Shown here: positions 25,371-34,154 of the stretch, piece by piece
Numbering within the stretch: position 1 is the stretch's first letter
How the letters are laid out: the number at the start of each line of letters is the position of its first letter
Assembly: GCA_002411515.1 (NCBI GenBank)
Contig: DHTF01000107.1
Span: 127,510 to 174,159 of the forward strand
Origin: Proteiniphilum sp. UBA5267
Lineage (GTDB): Bacteria; Bacteroidota; Bacteroidia; Bacteroidales; Dysgonomonadaceae
Direction of reading: 5' to 3'
Length of the DNA: 46,650 nt
Translations under genes and position numbers: made by a program
The notes under the pieces: generated by a model
The model's database searches: none
What the model saw: the letters and a program-made list of their open reading frames with translations, nothing else
What the model was told of the DNA's origin: nothing

Positions 25371-26737
25371 ACGATTATTTTTTTCTTCTCTTCGGTTGTC
25401 AGGTTTGCATCCATATTGATCTCATACTTCTTTTTCTTCATCAGAGCGTATTGAAAATTAATAAAACGCGCATCGAATATGCCTCTCGCCCAGATGATGA
25501 TTTCATTGTTTGTCATTTTTCTGAATGAATGGGAAAAGCACATCCCGAAAATAATCATCAGCATAAAGTAGTTGATGCTAAAATTATTTACATCTTCCAC
25601 CCACGAATAGAGCCATCGGAAGGCAATAAAAACTCCCAGCATCTTTACGTAAATATTATTCGATCGGTTTACAGCCAGATAGGAAGCCCTGTAAAATATC
25701 AGAAAATAGAGAATTACGCCCATAATACCTGTCCAAGTGAATACATTGGCCAGACCTATCTCATTGGCAAGTCGCTCGTTTCTCCCGGTCAACTCGGAGG
25801 CCAAAACACCGAAAGTGTTGGAGTCATTTCCTCTGGCCGGTGTGCGTCCCAGGAACCAGTAGTTGTTGTTGATAGCCGACTCCAGAACCTCGATATAAAG
25901 AAATGTTCTTGTATCAGTTATAGCGCTCATTTCCACCCGGTTTCCCTGATTATCGGTACCCACACTCACGTAATCACCTTTAAGGTATTCGCTCATGTTG
26001 AATACGTTGAATACATTGGTCACACCCAGTATAAATAAAACCAACGGAATAATAAACAGTGAAATACGCGCAGTTTCCAATAGTTTCACACTTATCTTCT
26101 CTTTAAGATAGTATATTATCAGGATCAGAAAAGGTATACCAAACTTCAAAACATTGCTCCTTGCACCTAAGTCAGAAAATATGACCACCGCAGCAAGTAA
26201 GAGAATTAAGATGCGTTGCCGTCGGGTAAATGCCGGGAAAAACAGGATTAAGATGCTGACGGGCATCAGATAAAAGCCGAATGCATCGGTCCGTATCATC
26301 ACTGCAAAAAGCGCAAATAGCGGTAACCCATACTTGACATAGAAAACAAATAGTGATTGCACCACAATTTTGTTGGTAGCAGAAAAAATCACAATGGGCA
26401 AAATCAGCGCCATTGAATTTCCAATCAGCCCCTTCCAGTCCCAGTAGACTTCGGCTTCGAACATGCCTCGGGTAATGCAAACAATATTCCAGAAAAGGTA
26501 AATCCAGACAACCAGCAAATTGTCCTCATTACGGGTATCAAAGAAATAATGACGGGACAAGAAAAACATCATCAGGATAAGAAACGAAATACCCCACCAC
26601 AACGTGGTACTGTTGAGAGAAGAAACGAACGGTATCCCTGCTTTTAAGTATGGCAGAACAGTATATATCGTCATCAACATAATTGAGACAGGGAGCATAT
26701 GACTTATTATCTGTTTATTTACATTAATCTGCTTCAT
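25367..26737 (-). CDS. wzy: Putative polysaccharide polymerase (Wzy-like)
   Basis: 456 residues with about 11-12 membrane helices and a periplasmic loop (~255-310) between the later helices, the usual Wzy/O-antigen ligase layout. The loop holds R-T-P-A-R-G-N-D-S-N-T-F. Sequence conservation in this family is low, so the call rests on topology and on being the only such protein beside a flippase and chain-length regulator. I chose the ATG at 26737 over a TTG at 26743. It would join flipped repeat units in the periplasm. Confidence 0.75.
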   Translation of the reverse strand: MKQINVNKQIISHMLPVSIMLMTIYTVLPYLKAGIPFVSSLNSTTLWWGISFLILMMFFLSRHYFFDTRNEDNLLVVWIYLFWNIVCITRGMFEAEVYWDWKGLIGNSMALILPIVIFSATNKIVVQSLFVFYVKYGLPLFALFAVMIRTDAFGFYLMPVSILILFFPAFTRRQRILILLLAAVVIFSDLGARSNVLKFGIPFLILIIYYLKEKISVKLLETARISLFIIPLVLFILGVTNVFNVFNMSEYLKGDYVSVGTDNQGNRVEMSAITDTRTFLYIEVLESAINNNYWFLGRTPARGNDSNTFGVLASELTGRNERLANEIGLANVFTWTGIMGVILYFLIFYRASYLAVNRSNNIYVKMLGVFIAFRWLYSWVEDVNNFSINYFMLMIIFGMCFSHSFRKMTNNEIIIWARGIFDARFINFQYALMKKKKYEINMDANLTTEEKKKIIV

Positions 26738-26739
26738 TT

Positions 26740-27849
26740 TCAAGTGTTATAAAGATTAAATATTTCAGGAACGTTATTTTCCATCTGGTATAAATTGTTG
26801 ACCAGTTCCCTGGCATTTACCGAAAGCCTGTTAAAAATTACTGGATTAGAGTAAAGTTCAACAACTTTTTCGGCCAGCAACAAATGATCTTCCGCAATTA
26901 AACAGCTGTTTTCGCCACTTTTATTAAAATCACGCAATCCCGGTACATTATACAGAATGGCAGGAATACCACACGCCATGGCTTCAATGGTGGTAATGGA
27001 TATTCCTTCGTACTTACTTGTCATCACATAGACGTCAGAAGCTACCAGGAATTTTCTGACATCGGTTTGGTTGCCATAAAACCTGACGTGTGAATCCAGT
27101 TTCATTTTCATTGTCATCTCTTTTTCCTCGGGCTCCTTCTCCCCTTCACCGAGGTGCAGGTAAATTACTGAAGGAACAACTTTTAAGATGAAGGGAAGTG
27201 CCCTGATGATGTCGGTATGTCGTTTAGTGTCACTACAGCCACCAACAGAAATTAAAACCAGTGCTTCATCAGGGATATTCAGTTCCTCTCTGATGCGTTT
27301 TTTCTCTCCGTTGGACGAAGGAAAATATCGTTTGGCTCCATACCAGTTGTAGATTTTCTTTGTTTTGTTATGATAATAGTTTCGTTCGTGATCGTGTACA
27401 GAATCGCTGATAGTTTGAAATTTACATCCAAAGATGTTTTTGGCCGCCCATCGTTGCAGGACATGATACAGATAACTATATCTATGGGAAGGGTAAACGT
27501 TGTGAAATGTATACACGGATCGTCTGCCAGCTAACCAAGTACAGCACGTTAATGCAAACATGAATGCACTCACATGGATGTGGACAACATCGATATGGTT
27601 ACTTTTCAATAACCTGATGAATTGTACATAGTATTTGATACGTTTTCTTATGTTCAATCCTCTGGGATAAGGGCGATGCATCACACGGTAGCCTGCTTTC
27701 TGAAAGTGCGGTGCAAAATCACCCGGGTTATCACCCGTAGCCATTACAGTAAGTTGGCATCCCATCTCCTGAAAAAGAGGCGCTGCATCCACATACATTA
27801 TTTCTGCTCCGGAGAATTTAAGTTCATAAAGGACATGCAATATTTTCAT
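26740..27849 (-). CDS. Glycosyltransferase, family 4
   Basis: 369 residues. The N-terminal M-K-I-L-H-V-L-Y-E-L-K-F-S-G-A-E pattern and H-I-H-V-S-A-F-M mark the acceptor domain. The donor domain shows L-I-S-V-G-G-C-S-D-T-K-R-H (~202-214), H-L-G-E-G-E-K-E, and V-Y-V-M-T-S-K-Y-E-G-I-S-I-T-T-I-E-A-M-A-C-G (~274-295). The start lies inside the 3' end of the upstream GT gene (26-nt overlap). It contributes one sugar linkage; the donor is unknown. Confidence 0.92.
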   Translation of the reverse strand: MKILHVLYELKFSGAEIMYVDAAPLFQEMGCQLTVMATGDNPGDFAPHFQKAGYRVMHRPYPRGLNIRKRIKYYVQFIRLLKSNHIDVVHIHVSAFMFALTCCTWLAGRRSVYTFHNVYPSHRYSYLYHVLQRWAAKNIFGCKFQTISDSVHDHERNYYHNKTKKIYNWYGAKRYFPSSNGEKKRIREELNIPDEALVLISVGGCSDTKRHTDIIRALPFILKVVPSVIYLHLGEGEKEPEEKEMTMKMKLDSHVRFYGNQTDVRKFLVASDVYVMTSKYEGISITTIEAMACGIPAILYNVPGLRDFNKSGENSCLIAEDHLLLAEKVVELYSNPVIFNRLSVNARELVNNLYQMENNVPEIFNLYNT

Positions 27850-29119
27850 GATGCTGGTTAATTATGTGAGTATATATTTCCAGATATTGCCGACAACCCA
27901 TCACGACGTCGTGACGTTTTTGCGCTATGAGCTGCGCTTCATGGCTAATGCTAGCAGCCAAAGAGTCTTCAGAAAATATCTTTCTTATTTGCCATGCTAA
28001 AAAAGCATGATCTCCCGGGGAAAAGAGAAGTGAACTCTCATTGTCTTTGACAATATAAGGTACTCCTCCAACCGTACTTGCTACCGAAGGGACTCCCATT
28101 ATCATACTTTCTCCCAATGAATTGGGACTGTTTTCAATAAAAGAGGAAAGTACGAATACATGTGCTTTGCTGTATTCAAGAGCCATCTCAGCTGCTGATA
28201 GTCTTTTCTTGATTATGACATTTGTCTCCAGTCCATATTCGATGATGCTATTTTTTAGATAATTTGCGTAATCCTCGTTTATCAGATAATCTTTCATCCA
28301 CGAGGATTTCATATTGAATGTTGCCAACGGCACCACAACTTTGATATCCGGAAACTCAAGTTTAAGCAATGCAACAGCTTTCAACAAGACATGAAATCCT
28401 TTTATTGGATTGGCAGACGATGAAATAAATATCCTATAACGTTCACATTTACTGAGCTCCCATTTTTGCGAGTAAAACACGGGTCGCAAAAGTTCTTCAC
28501 CATGAAAATAGATTGCAGAGGGATTTAATGACTTCAACTGAGCTTTATCCCATTCTGTCCGACCTATAAAATACCTATTCAAACTATATATTTCCTGTTC
28601 TATCCCCACGTACTGTTTCCATTTTTTCAAAAACAAATCTATTCCTCCACGCCCTAATCTATTTTTGATTGATCGATATTTACGTAAATTGATAGTTGAT
28701 ATGCTAAACTTTAAAGCATCGTAACAAGGAGTAACGATACCTTGTATAGAGCACACAATTGGAATTGTTTCATCCACAAATTTTCGCAGGAGACCAAAGT
28801 TTTTTTCTGTTCCATGTATATGTATTATGTCCGGTTTAAAATCATTGATGGATCGTAAGTATTCTGATGCCAGCCGAACACTCATATCTTTGACATTGTC
28901 ACCTTTTCCGATAGGAACAGAATAGTACATGACACCATCTATCTCTTTTTGCTGAAACGCCCCTTCGAGAACGGGTGTAACAGAACCTAAAATAACATCG
29001 TTTTCATTTTTAAGAATGTCAAACAACGGGGCGATCCATGCTCCTCCAAGAGAAGGTTTCCCATTCACATAGGGGAGAAAAGATTCAAATAGATCATGTG
29101 TTATCCAAAGAATACGCAT
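27824..29119 (-). CDS. Glycosyltransferase, family 4
   Basis: 431 residues from the ATG at 29119 (MRILWITHDLFE). The frame extends to a GTG at 29155, but those 12 residues look non-native. The N-terminus has P-S-L-G-G-A-W-I-A, and I-I-H-I-H-G-T-E-K-N is at ~100-109. The donor domain has R-I-F-I-S-S-S-A-N-P-I-K-G-F-H-V-L-L, then F-V-L-S-S-F-I-E-N-S-P-N-S-L-G-E-S-M-I-M-G (~327-347). It transfers a sugar in the repeat unit; specificity is unknown. Base composition here is AT-rich, like the other upstream genes of the locus. Confidence 0.9.
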   Translation of the reverse strand: MRILWITHDLFESFLPYVNGKPSLGGAWIAPLFDILKNENDVILGSVTPVLEGAFQQKEIDGVMYYSVPIGKGDNVKDMSVRLASEYLRSINDFKPDIIHIHGTEKNFGLLRKFVDETIPIVCSIQGIVTPCYDALKFSISTINLRKYRSIKNRLGRGGIDLFLKKWKQYVGIEQEIYSLNRYFIGRTEWDKAQLKSLNPSAIYFHGEELLRPVFYSQKWELSKCERYRIFISSSANPIKGFHVLLKAVALLKLEFPDIKVVVPLATFNMKSSWMKDYLINEDYANYLKNSIIEYGLETNVIIKKRLSAAEMALEYSKAHVFVLSSFIENSPNSLGESMIMGVPSVASTVGGVPYIVKDNESSLLFSPGDHAFLAWQIRKIFSEDSLAASISHEAQLIAQKRHDVVMGCRQYLEIYTHIINQHHENIACPL

Positions 29120-29177
29120 TTTATTCAGTAAATTATTATATAGTTTTTCGCACACTCATATGTTTTATATCCAAGCA

Positions 29178-30089
29178 CTATCTTCTGATTCCCAATAGTC
29201 GTAAATACCAATAAAAAAGACTTAATTTATTGAGGGTTGCAACTCCTTTCCGTCCATTAATCCCTTTATACTTGTATCGCAACCAACTCTCATAATATAT
29301 AGATAAATCAATGGGGTTTAATATATTAAGATTTTTTACTCGGTATTTTTTAAATACCCTATATGCCTCTTTCTTTCTCATCTCCTCCATTTTATTATTT
29401 CTCGAAACCGATTCAGCGTGGATTCTGTATCCTACTGTGGTTTTATTCATATAGGACACTTTCACATTCATTCGGGTAACCCGGTAAATGACAGTCATGT
29501 CCTCGTATATTCGGAAATCCTCATCATTATAATCAATGAGTTTCATTATTTCCTTCTTGCAAAAAAAAGTGGGTGTATTTAAGAAGGTAGGCCATCTGGA
29601 ATAAGCCTTAAGTTGTTTTTTTGCTGTGGGGAGGTTCACAATGTATTCCAACCCTGTATTGACGATTTTGTCTGACAAGGTCTTTCCACTTTCATCTATT
29701 TTATGAATATCTGAAACAATAAAAAGCGCATTGGATTGTTTTGCATAATTCAAATTATCCGAAATACAGTTCGGCAATAGAATATCATCACCTGATATTG
29801 TTTTTATCCAATCTCCGGTAGCTTTCTTCAATCCTCTGTTACAGTTTGCGGGAGTACCCGTATTGTAAACGGTAGTAATTAAATGGGTATTGACGAAAAA
29901 ATGACTGTTATTCTGTAACCACTCCTGGCAAATCGGGATTGTATTATCAGTGGAACAGTCGTCAGTTATAATCAGCTCAATATGTCTCCAGGATTGCGAT
30001 TTTACACTTTCCAATGTTTCTATCACATATTGGGCACTGTTGTATGTGATAATAATCACCGAGACCAATGGAGAATTCGTTGAAATCAT
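29178..30089 (-). CDS. Glycosyltransferase, family 2
   Basis: 303 residues from the ATG at 30089; a TTG two codons upstream is less likely. S-V-I-I-I-T-Y-N-S-A (~9-18) and I-T-D-D-C-S-T-D-N-T (~40-49) are the GT-A nucleotide-binding motifs. T-I-S-G-D-D-I-L-L-P (~95-104) gives the metal-binding DD. The short C-terminal part lacks membrane helices. It probably adds one residue to the repeat unit. It begins 2 nt after the flippase stop. Confidence 0.92.
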   Translation of the reverse strand: MISTNSPLVSVIIITYNSAQYVIETLESVKSQSWRHIELIITDDCSTDNTIPICQEWLQNNSHFFVNTHLITTVYNTGTPANCNRGLKKATGDWIKTISGDDILLPNCISDNLNYAKQSNALFIVSDIHKIDESGKTLSDKIVNTGLEYIVNLPTAKKQLKAYSRWPTFLNTPTFFCKKEIMKLIDYNDEDFRIYEDMTVIYRVTRMNVKVSYMNKTTVGYRIHAESVSRNNKMEEMRKKEAYRVFKKYRVKNLNILNPIDLSIYYESWLRYKYKGINGRKGVATLNKLSLFYWYLRLLGIRR

Positions 30090-30091
30090 AA

Positions 30092-31585
30092 TCAATTATT
30101 TTTGTTTTGTTTCCGAATAAAAACTTGCACCATATCTTTTAGCCCAATCCTTTTTTCCAATTCTCTGAATGAATACCAGGAGGAAGCGCCAATGAGTATA
30201 ATCCCCGGTACATATGCATAGGGATATTCAATTAGATTCACAACTGAAAAACTAAGTAGGGCAAGCAGAAATTGAATCAAAAAAATCGTGATCCCTTCCT
30301 TATAAAATGAGAAATTATACTTCACCTTCACGATGGCAAAGACTTGGATGAAATAGACCATGTAAGATACTAGAAAGGAGATTCCCAGACCGTTTAATCC
30401 GCCCAAATAATATCCTACAATATTAAATGCCAATGAATAAGCACTTCCAATTAACTCATTCCAAAAAAATAGTGGGCCATCGCCTTTTGCCAAAAACACA
30501 AAAGCTATTGACCAACTCACAGCCTTAAAGAAAATGCCCAATGAAGCCCAGTAGACCATCCCTTTTATTGCCAAAAATTGAGTCGAATACAAAAGAATCA
30601 CTGCATAATTAATAAATACAAGAAAAAAGATAAGGATCGGAGCCAAAATAAGCAGCGCAATTTCTGCTTGTTGATTGATACTTTCTTTACATTTTACATT
30701 GTCACTTGCTATTGCTGCTAACCGAGGATAGTAATCTGTACCCATGGCCGTAAAAATCATTCCAACATAAGTATTAATGATCGTAAATCCTGCCGAATAT
30801 TGACCAACATCCGCTACATCTCCGGTATGATTGATAAAAATACGAAGTATATAGGTCGCAATGATTGTTATCAAACCACTCAGACTGATCATGATACCCA
30901 TTACCATCATGTTTTTACCTTCTTTTAGGATTACGGATTTGGGGACCTCCACTTTTTTAGTTTTGATCTTACGGGAAAAATACCGGGAAAAGAAAAGTGT
31001 GATGAATGATGTTACAATAATAACAGGTACGATTCCCTGGACGCCGAATCGATAATACAATGGAATTGAAATGAACAGTCCGATCAGGCTGCCATAAAAA
31101 TTGGCTTTTGCCAATTGCTGTAACCTGCGCATTCCTTGTAATAGAACCAATTCTCCGGAACTCAACTGATTAAACAATAGCGTAACTGAAATCCAAACAA
31201 AAGCCAGCGTATAATCTCTGTTTCCGAAAGTAACCTCACTTAGCCAGGAAGAGAAAAACAGTGTAACCAAAACGCCTAATAAACCAGTCATCCATACCAG
31301 ACGACGTAAAACAAAGATCACATTCGATATGCGATCCTCATTGCCGGTGGTACGAGCTTCAGAAATATTCTTCACCGCACTGGTTCCCAGGCCCAGGTTA
31401 GTTAATCCGCCCACTAAAGCGGTAGCAGAGGTAAGAAGCCCAACTATCCCCATACCGGTTGGCCCCAGTAGTATCGCCACAAATTTAGAGCGTACCACCG
31501 ATATCAATATTTGAAAGAATTGAACCCCGCCAAAAAGTGACGTTGCTTTCATAATTTGCCGATATGAATTTCTTTGTACTGTCAT
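30092..31585 (-). CDS. wzx: Lipid-linked oligosaccharide flippase (Wzx-like)
   Basis: 497 residues from the ATG at 31585, 10 nt after the aminotransferase stop. An upstream start at 31651 would overlap that gene by 56 nt. About 14 membrane helices in the MATE/Wzx pattern, with S-L-F-G-G-V-Q-F-F-Q-I-L-I-S-V-V-R-S-K-F near the N-terminus and G-P-T-G-M-G-I-V-G-L, typical of the O-antigen translocases beside FdtB/FdtC genes. It moves undecaprenyl-linked repeat units across the inner membrane. Confidence 0.92.
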   Translation of the reverse strand: MTVQRNSYRQIMKATSLFGGVQFFQILISVVRSKFVAILLGPTGMGIVGLLTSATALVGGLTNLGLGTSAVKNISEARTTGNEDRISNVIFVLRRLVWMTGLLGVLVTLFFSSWLSEVTFGNRDYTLAFVWISVTLLFNQLSSGELVLLQGMRRLQQLAKANFYGSLIGLFISIPLYYRFGVQGIVPVIIVTSFITLFFSRYFSRKIKTKKVEVPKSVILKEGKNMMVMGIMISLSGLITIIATYILRIFINHTGDVADVGQYSAGFTIINTYVGMIFTAMGTDYYPRLAAIASDNVKCKESINQQAEIALLILAPILIFFLVFINYAVILLYSTQFLAIKGMVYWASLGIFFKAVSWSIAFVFLAKGDGPLFFWNELIGSAYSLAFNIVGYYLGGLNGLGISFLVSYMVYFIQVFAIVKVKYNFSFYKEGITIFLIQFLLALLSFSVVNLIEYPYAYVPGIILIGASSWYSFRELEKRIGLKDMVQVFIRKQNKNN

Positions 31586-31595
31586 CTTTTTGAAT

Positions 31596-32705
31596 TCAGT
31601 TATCGGAATGAAATGAATTGACGAAATGTACAACCGTCGCAGCCTCTTCATCTGTAATGATCTGGCTTATGGGCAGACTTAACACCTCTCTGTGCATCTT
31701 TTCTGTGATGGGTAAATAAGGATGCGGCAGCCCTCTGTATGCTTTTTGCAGATGGGGAGGTACCGGATAGTGAATTGATGCCTGAATACCATGTTCGTTC
31801 AGAAAATACAACATTTCGTCCCGTTTGGGAGTAGCAATCACAAAAAGATGAAATACATGCGCATCCCAATCGCTCACTTCAGGCAAAATGACTTCCGGAT
31901 GATTAATATGTTTCAGATAATATCGGGCCACCTCTTTTCTGCGTTCATTGTCTTGTTTCAAATAAGTCAACTTCACGTTTAAGACTGCCGCCTGAATTTC
32001 ATCCAATCGGCTGTTGTACCCTTGATAATCGAAAATATACTTTTTGGAAGATCCATAATTTGCCAAAGCCCTGGTCAATTCAGCAAGCTCGCTGTTATTC
32101 GTGGTTATGGCTCCACCATCACCCAAAGCCCCCAAGTTTTTGCCAGGGTAAAAGCTATGTCCCGCTGCATCTCCCAACGATCCGGTTACATTGCCGTTGT
32201 ATTGGCAACCTGCGGCCTGTGCGTTGTCTTCGATCAATTTCAGGTTATAATGATTACACAGTTCCCCAATTTTTTTTGTATACGCACATCTTCCGTACAA
32301 ATGCACAATCATAATACCTTTTGTCCTGGGCGTAATCACCTCTTCAATTTTTTCATCGTCAATCTGGCAGGTCAACGGATCGGGTTCAACCAATATGGGA
32401 ACCAGCCGATTATCGGTTATTGCTATAATTGAAGCAATGAAGGTATTGGCAGGAACAATAATTTCATCTCCTTCCTTCATGACTCCCATTTCTATGTAAG
32501 CACGCAAGATGATGCGCAATGCATCCAAACCGTTGGCAACGCCAATACAATGTGTTGTTCCTACAAATCGTGCATAATTCTTTTCAAATTCGGCTGTTTC
32601 CTTTCCCAGTAGATACCAGCCTGAATCGATTACTCGCGACACAGAATGATGAATTTCATTTTCATATTTCTGCGTTATTTTTTGAATATCAAGAAATTTC
32701 ACCAT
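31596..32705 (-). CDS. fdtB: DegT/DnrJ/EryC1/StrS sugar aminotransferase, FdtB-like
   Basis: 369 residues, the normal length. PLP-dependent fold type I with the internal-aldimine lysine in H-S-F-Y-P-G-K-N-L-G-A-L-G-D-G-G-A (~180-196) and the Y-N-S-R-L-D-E-I-Q-A-A motif (~227-237). The context of two FdtA-type cupins and an FdtC-type acyltransferase points to dTDP-3-amino-3,6-dideoxy-D-galactose synthesis: 3-keto-6-deoxy sugar plus glutamate gives the 3-amino sugar. The QdtB (glucose) or another 3-aminotransferase remains possible. It starts 6 nt downstream of the acyltransferase stop. Confidence 0.85.
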   Translation of the reverse strand: MVKFLDIQKITQKYENEIHHSVSRVIDSGWYLLGKETAEFEKNYARFVGTTHCIGVANGLDALRIILRAYIEMGVMKEGDEIIVPANTFIASIIAITDNRLVPILVEPDPLTCQIDDEKIEEVITPRTKGIMIVHLYGRCAYTKKIGELCNHYNLKLIEDNAQAAGCQYNGNVTGSLGDAAGHSFYPGKNLGALGDGGAITTNNSELAELTRALANYGSSKKYIFDYQGYNSRLDEIQAAVLNVKLTYLKQDNERRKEVARYYLKHINHPEVILPEVSDWDAHVFHLFVIATPKRDEMLYFLNEHGIQASIHYPVPPHLQKAYRGLPHPYLPITEKMHREVLSLPISQIITDEEAATVVHFVNSFHSDN

Positions 32706-32711
32706 TCCAAT

Positions 32712-33233
32712 TCATTTTAATTGATGGACAACGCCATTTTTATCTTTTTTTTGTAAATTCAACAGTATCCCGTTGCTGGTAATATACCCTTGATGGCTTG
32801 CCGGGTTGCCGAAATAAAGTGCATATGGAGGAATGTTGCTTGTAACCACGCTCCCAGCACCAACTAATGCATATTCACCAATGGTGATACCTGGAAGAAT
32901 CGTTGCGTTCGCACCTATTGTGGCACCAGTCTTTACCAACGTGCTCATCAAATTATCATCGTCGTAGGCTTTAGACCGGGGAACCAATTCATTGGTAAAA
33001 GTTGCATTGGGGCCGATAAAAACATTGTCTTCAATGGTTACACCATCCCATAATTGTACACCGTTTTTTATTGTTACATTGTTACCAATCGAGACCCTAT
33101 TCTCAATAAATACACAAGCACAAATATTGCAATTAGATCCTATTATTGCCTCAGGCAGAATGACGCAAAACTGCCATATGTTTGTATCCTTCCCAATATT
33201 TTTACTCAGAACGTCAGATTTTAGATGAATCAT
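32712..33233 (-). CDS. fdtC: Left-handed beta-helix N-acetyltransferase, FdtC-like
   Basis: 173 residues from the ATG at 33233 ([14 protein letters not shown]), the usual family start. An upstream ATG at 33254 is also in frame. Hexapeptide repeats run through most of the protein ([44 protein letters not shown]). It should acetylate the 3-amino group of the nucleotide sugar made by FdtB, yielding dTDP-Fuc3NAc or dTDP-Qui3NAc. The start overlaps the upstream cupin gene by 20 nt. Confidence 0.85.
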   Translation of the reverse strand: MIHLKSDVLSKNIGKDTNIWQFCVILPEAIIGSNCNICACVFIENRVSIGNNVTIKNGVQLWDGVTIEDNVFIGPNATFTNELVPRSKAYDDDNLMSTLVKTGATIGANATILPGITIGEYALVGAGSVVTSNIPPYALYFGNPASHQGYITSNGILLNLQKKDKNGVVHQLK

Positions 33234-33642
33234 TTTTATACTCTTTAAATTCATTATAATCTCTTATATAATCTTCTTCTGAAAATTCTGTAGATGCCAG
33301 TACCAAACAGACAGAGCCTGAGGAAAAATTATCGAGTTCTCTCCAGATACCAGGAACTACCAGTAAGCCTCTATAAGGTCTGTTGATGGTGAATGTCCTT
33401 TTTATTTGACCATCATCAATTGTTACATCGAAACTACCACTTGCTGCCACAATAAACTGCTGCAGTTCTTTATGTGCATGTCCACCTCTAGACTCTCCAC
33501 CTGGCACATCATATAGATAATATACACGTTTTACACCAAAAGGAATGGTTCTGGCGTTTTCCACTACACTGATATTACCCTTTTCGTTGTGATGCTTGTC
33601 TATCTCAAGCATGGAACAATCATAAACATTGGTTTTTCTCAT
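33214..33642 (-). CDS. fdtA: Sugar 3,4-ketoisomerase, FdtA/QdtA cupin, with intact HxH
   Basis: 142 residues, a single cupin domain typical of the family. The motif [15 protein letters not shown] (~47-61) keeps both histidines of the FdtA active site, followed by [11 protein letters not shown] and the C-terminal L-V-L-A-S-T-E-F. FdtA isomerises dTDP-4-keto-6-deoxyglucose to a 3-keto-6-deoxy sugar for the aminotransferase. It sits between a paralogue (15-nt gap) and the acetyltransferase. Whether the product is the galacto or gluco isomer cannot be read from sequence. Confidence 0.85.
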   Translation of the reverse strand: MRKTNVYDCSMLEIDKHHNEKGNISVVENARTIPFGVKRVYYLYDVPGGESRGGHAHKELQQFIVAASGSFDVTIDDGQIKRTFTINRPYRGLLVVPGIWRELDNFSSGSVCLVLASTEFSEEDYIRDYNEFKEYKNDSSKI

Positions 33643-33656
33643 AGAATTATTTATTA

Positions 33657-34073
33657 TTAAATTCGCGCTTCATTTACCATATTTTTGAAAAGTGAATAAT
33701 CATAAATATAATCGGCCGGATTAAATTCAATGGATGCCAATACAAGTGCTAAAGCATTCGTGGAGAAATTCATCATTTGTCTCCATACTCCTTTTGGGAC
33801 ATATAAACCATAATACGAACGGTTTAGTGAGTATGTATTCTTTTCAATGCCATTATCCAGCACCACATCAAAACTACCAGACAGGGCCACGATGAATTCC
33901 TGGTTTTCCTTGTATGCATGTCCTCCCCTCACCTCACCGCCGGGCACATCGTAAATCCAGTATGTACGCGCAATTTTAAAAGGTATGTGGTTAATTTCCT
34001 CAATGACCGAAAGATTCCCTCTTCTGTCATAATTCTTGGGAAGTTGTATAATTCCTGCTTCTCGGCATTCCAT
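33657..34073 (-). CDS. FdtA/QdtA-like cupin paralogue with HxY instead of HxH
   Basis: 138 residues with the same cupin layout as its downstream neighbour: Y-D-V-P-G-G-E-V-R-G-G-H-A-Y-K (~43-57), F-I-V-A-L-S-G-S-F-D-V, L-V-L-A-S-I-E-F. The second histidine of the G-H-A-H motif is tyrosine here. In characterised FdtA/QdtA that histidine pair lies in the active site, so this copy may make a different isomer, bind without turnover, or be inactive. It is the first biosynthetic gene after wzc (81-nt gap). The two cupins are clearly diverged, so this is not a recent duplication. Confidence 0.75.
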   Translation of the reverse strand: MECREAGIIQLPKNYDRRGNLSVIEEINHIPFKIARTYWIYDVPGGEVRGGHAYKENQEFIVALSGSFDVVLDNGIEKNTYSLNRSYYGLYVPKGVWRQMMNFSTNALALVLASIEFNPADYIYDYSLFKNMVNEARI

Positions 34074-34154
34074 TTTTATTATTTTTTTAACATGTTAAAC
34101 ATATATTGTTTCAAACAGCATCATGCTGTTCTCATAGGTAAAGTATGGCATGGT

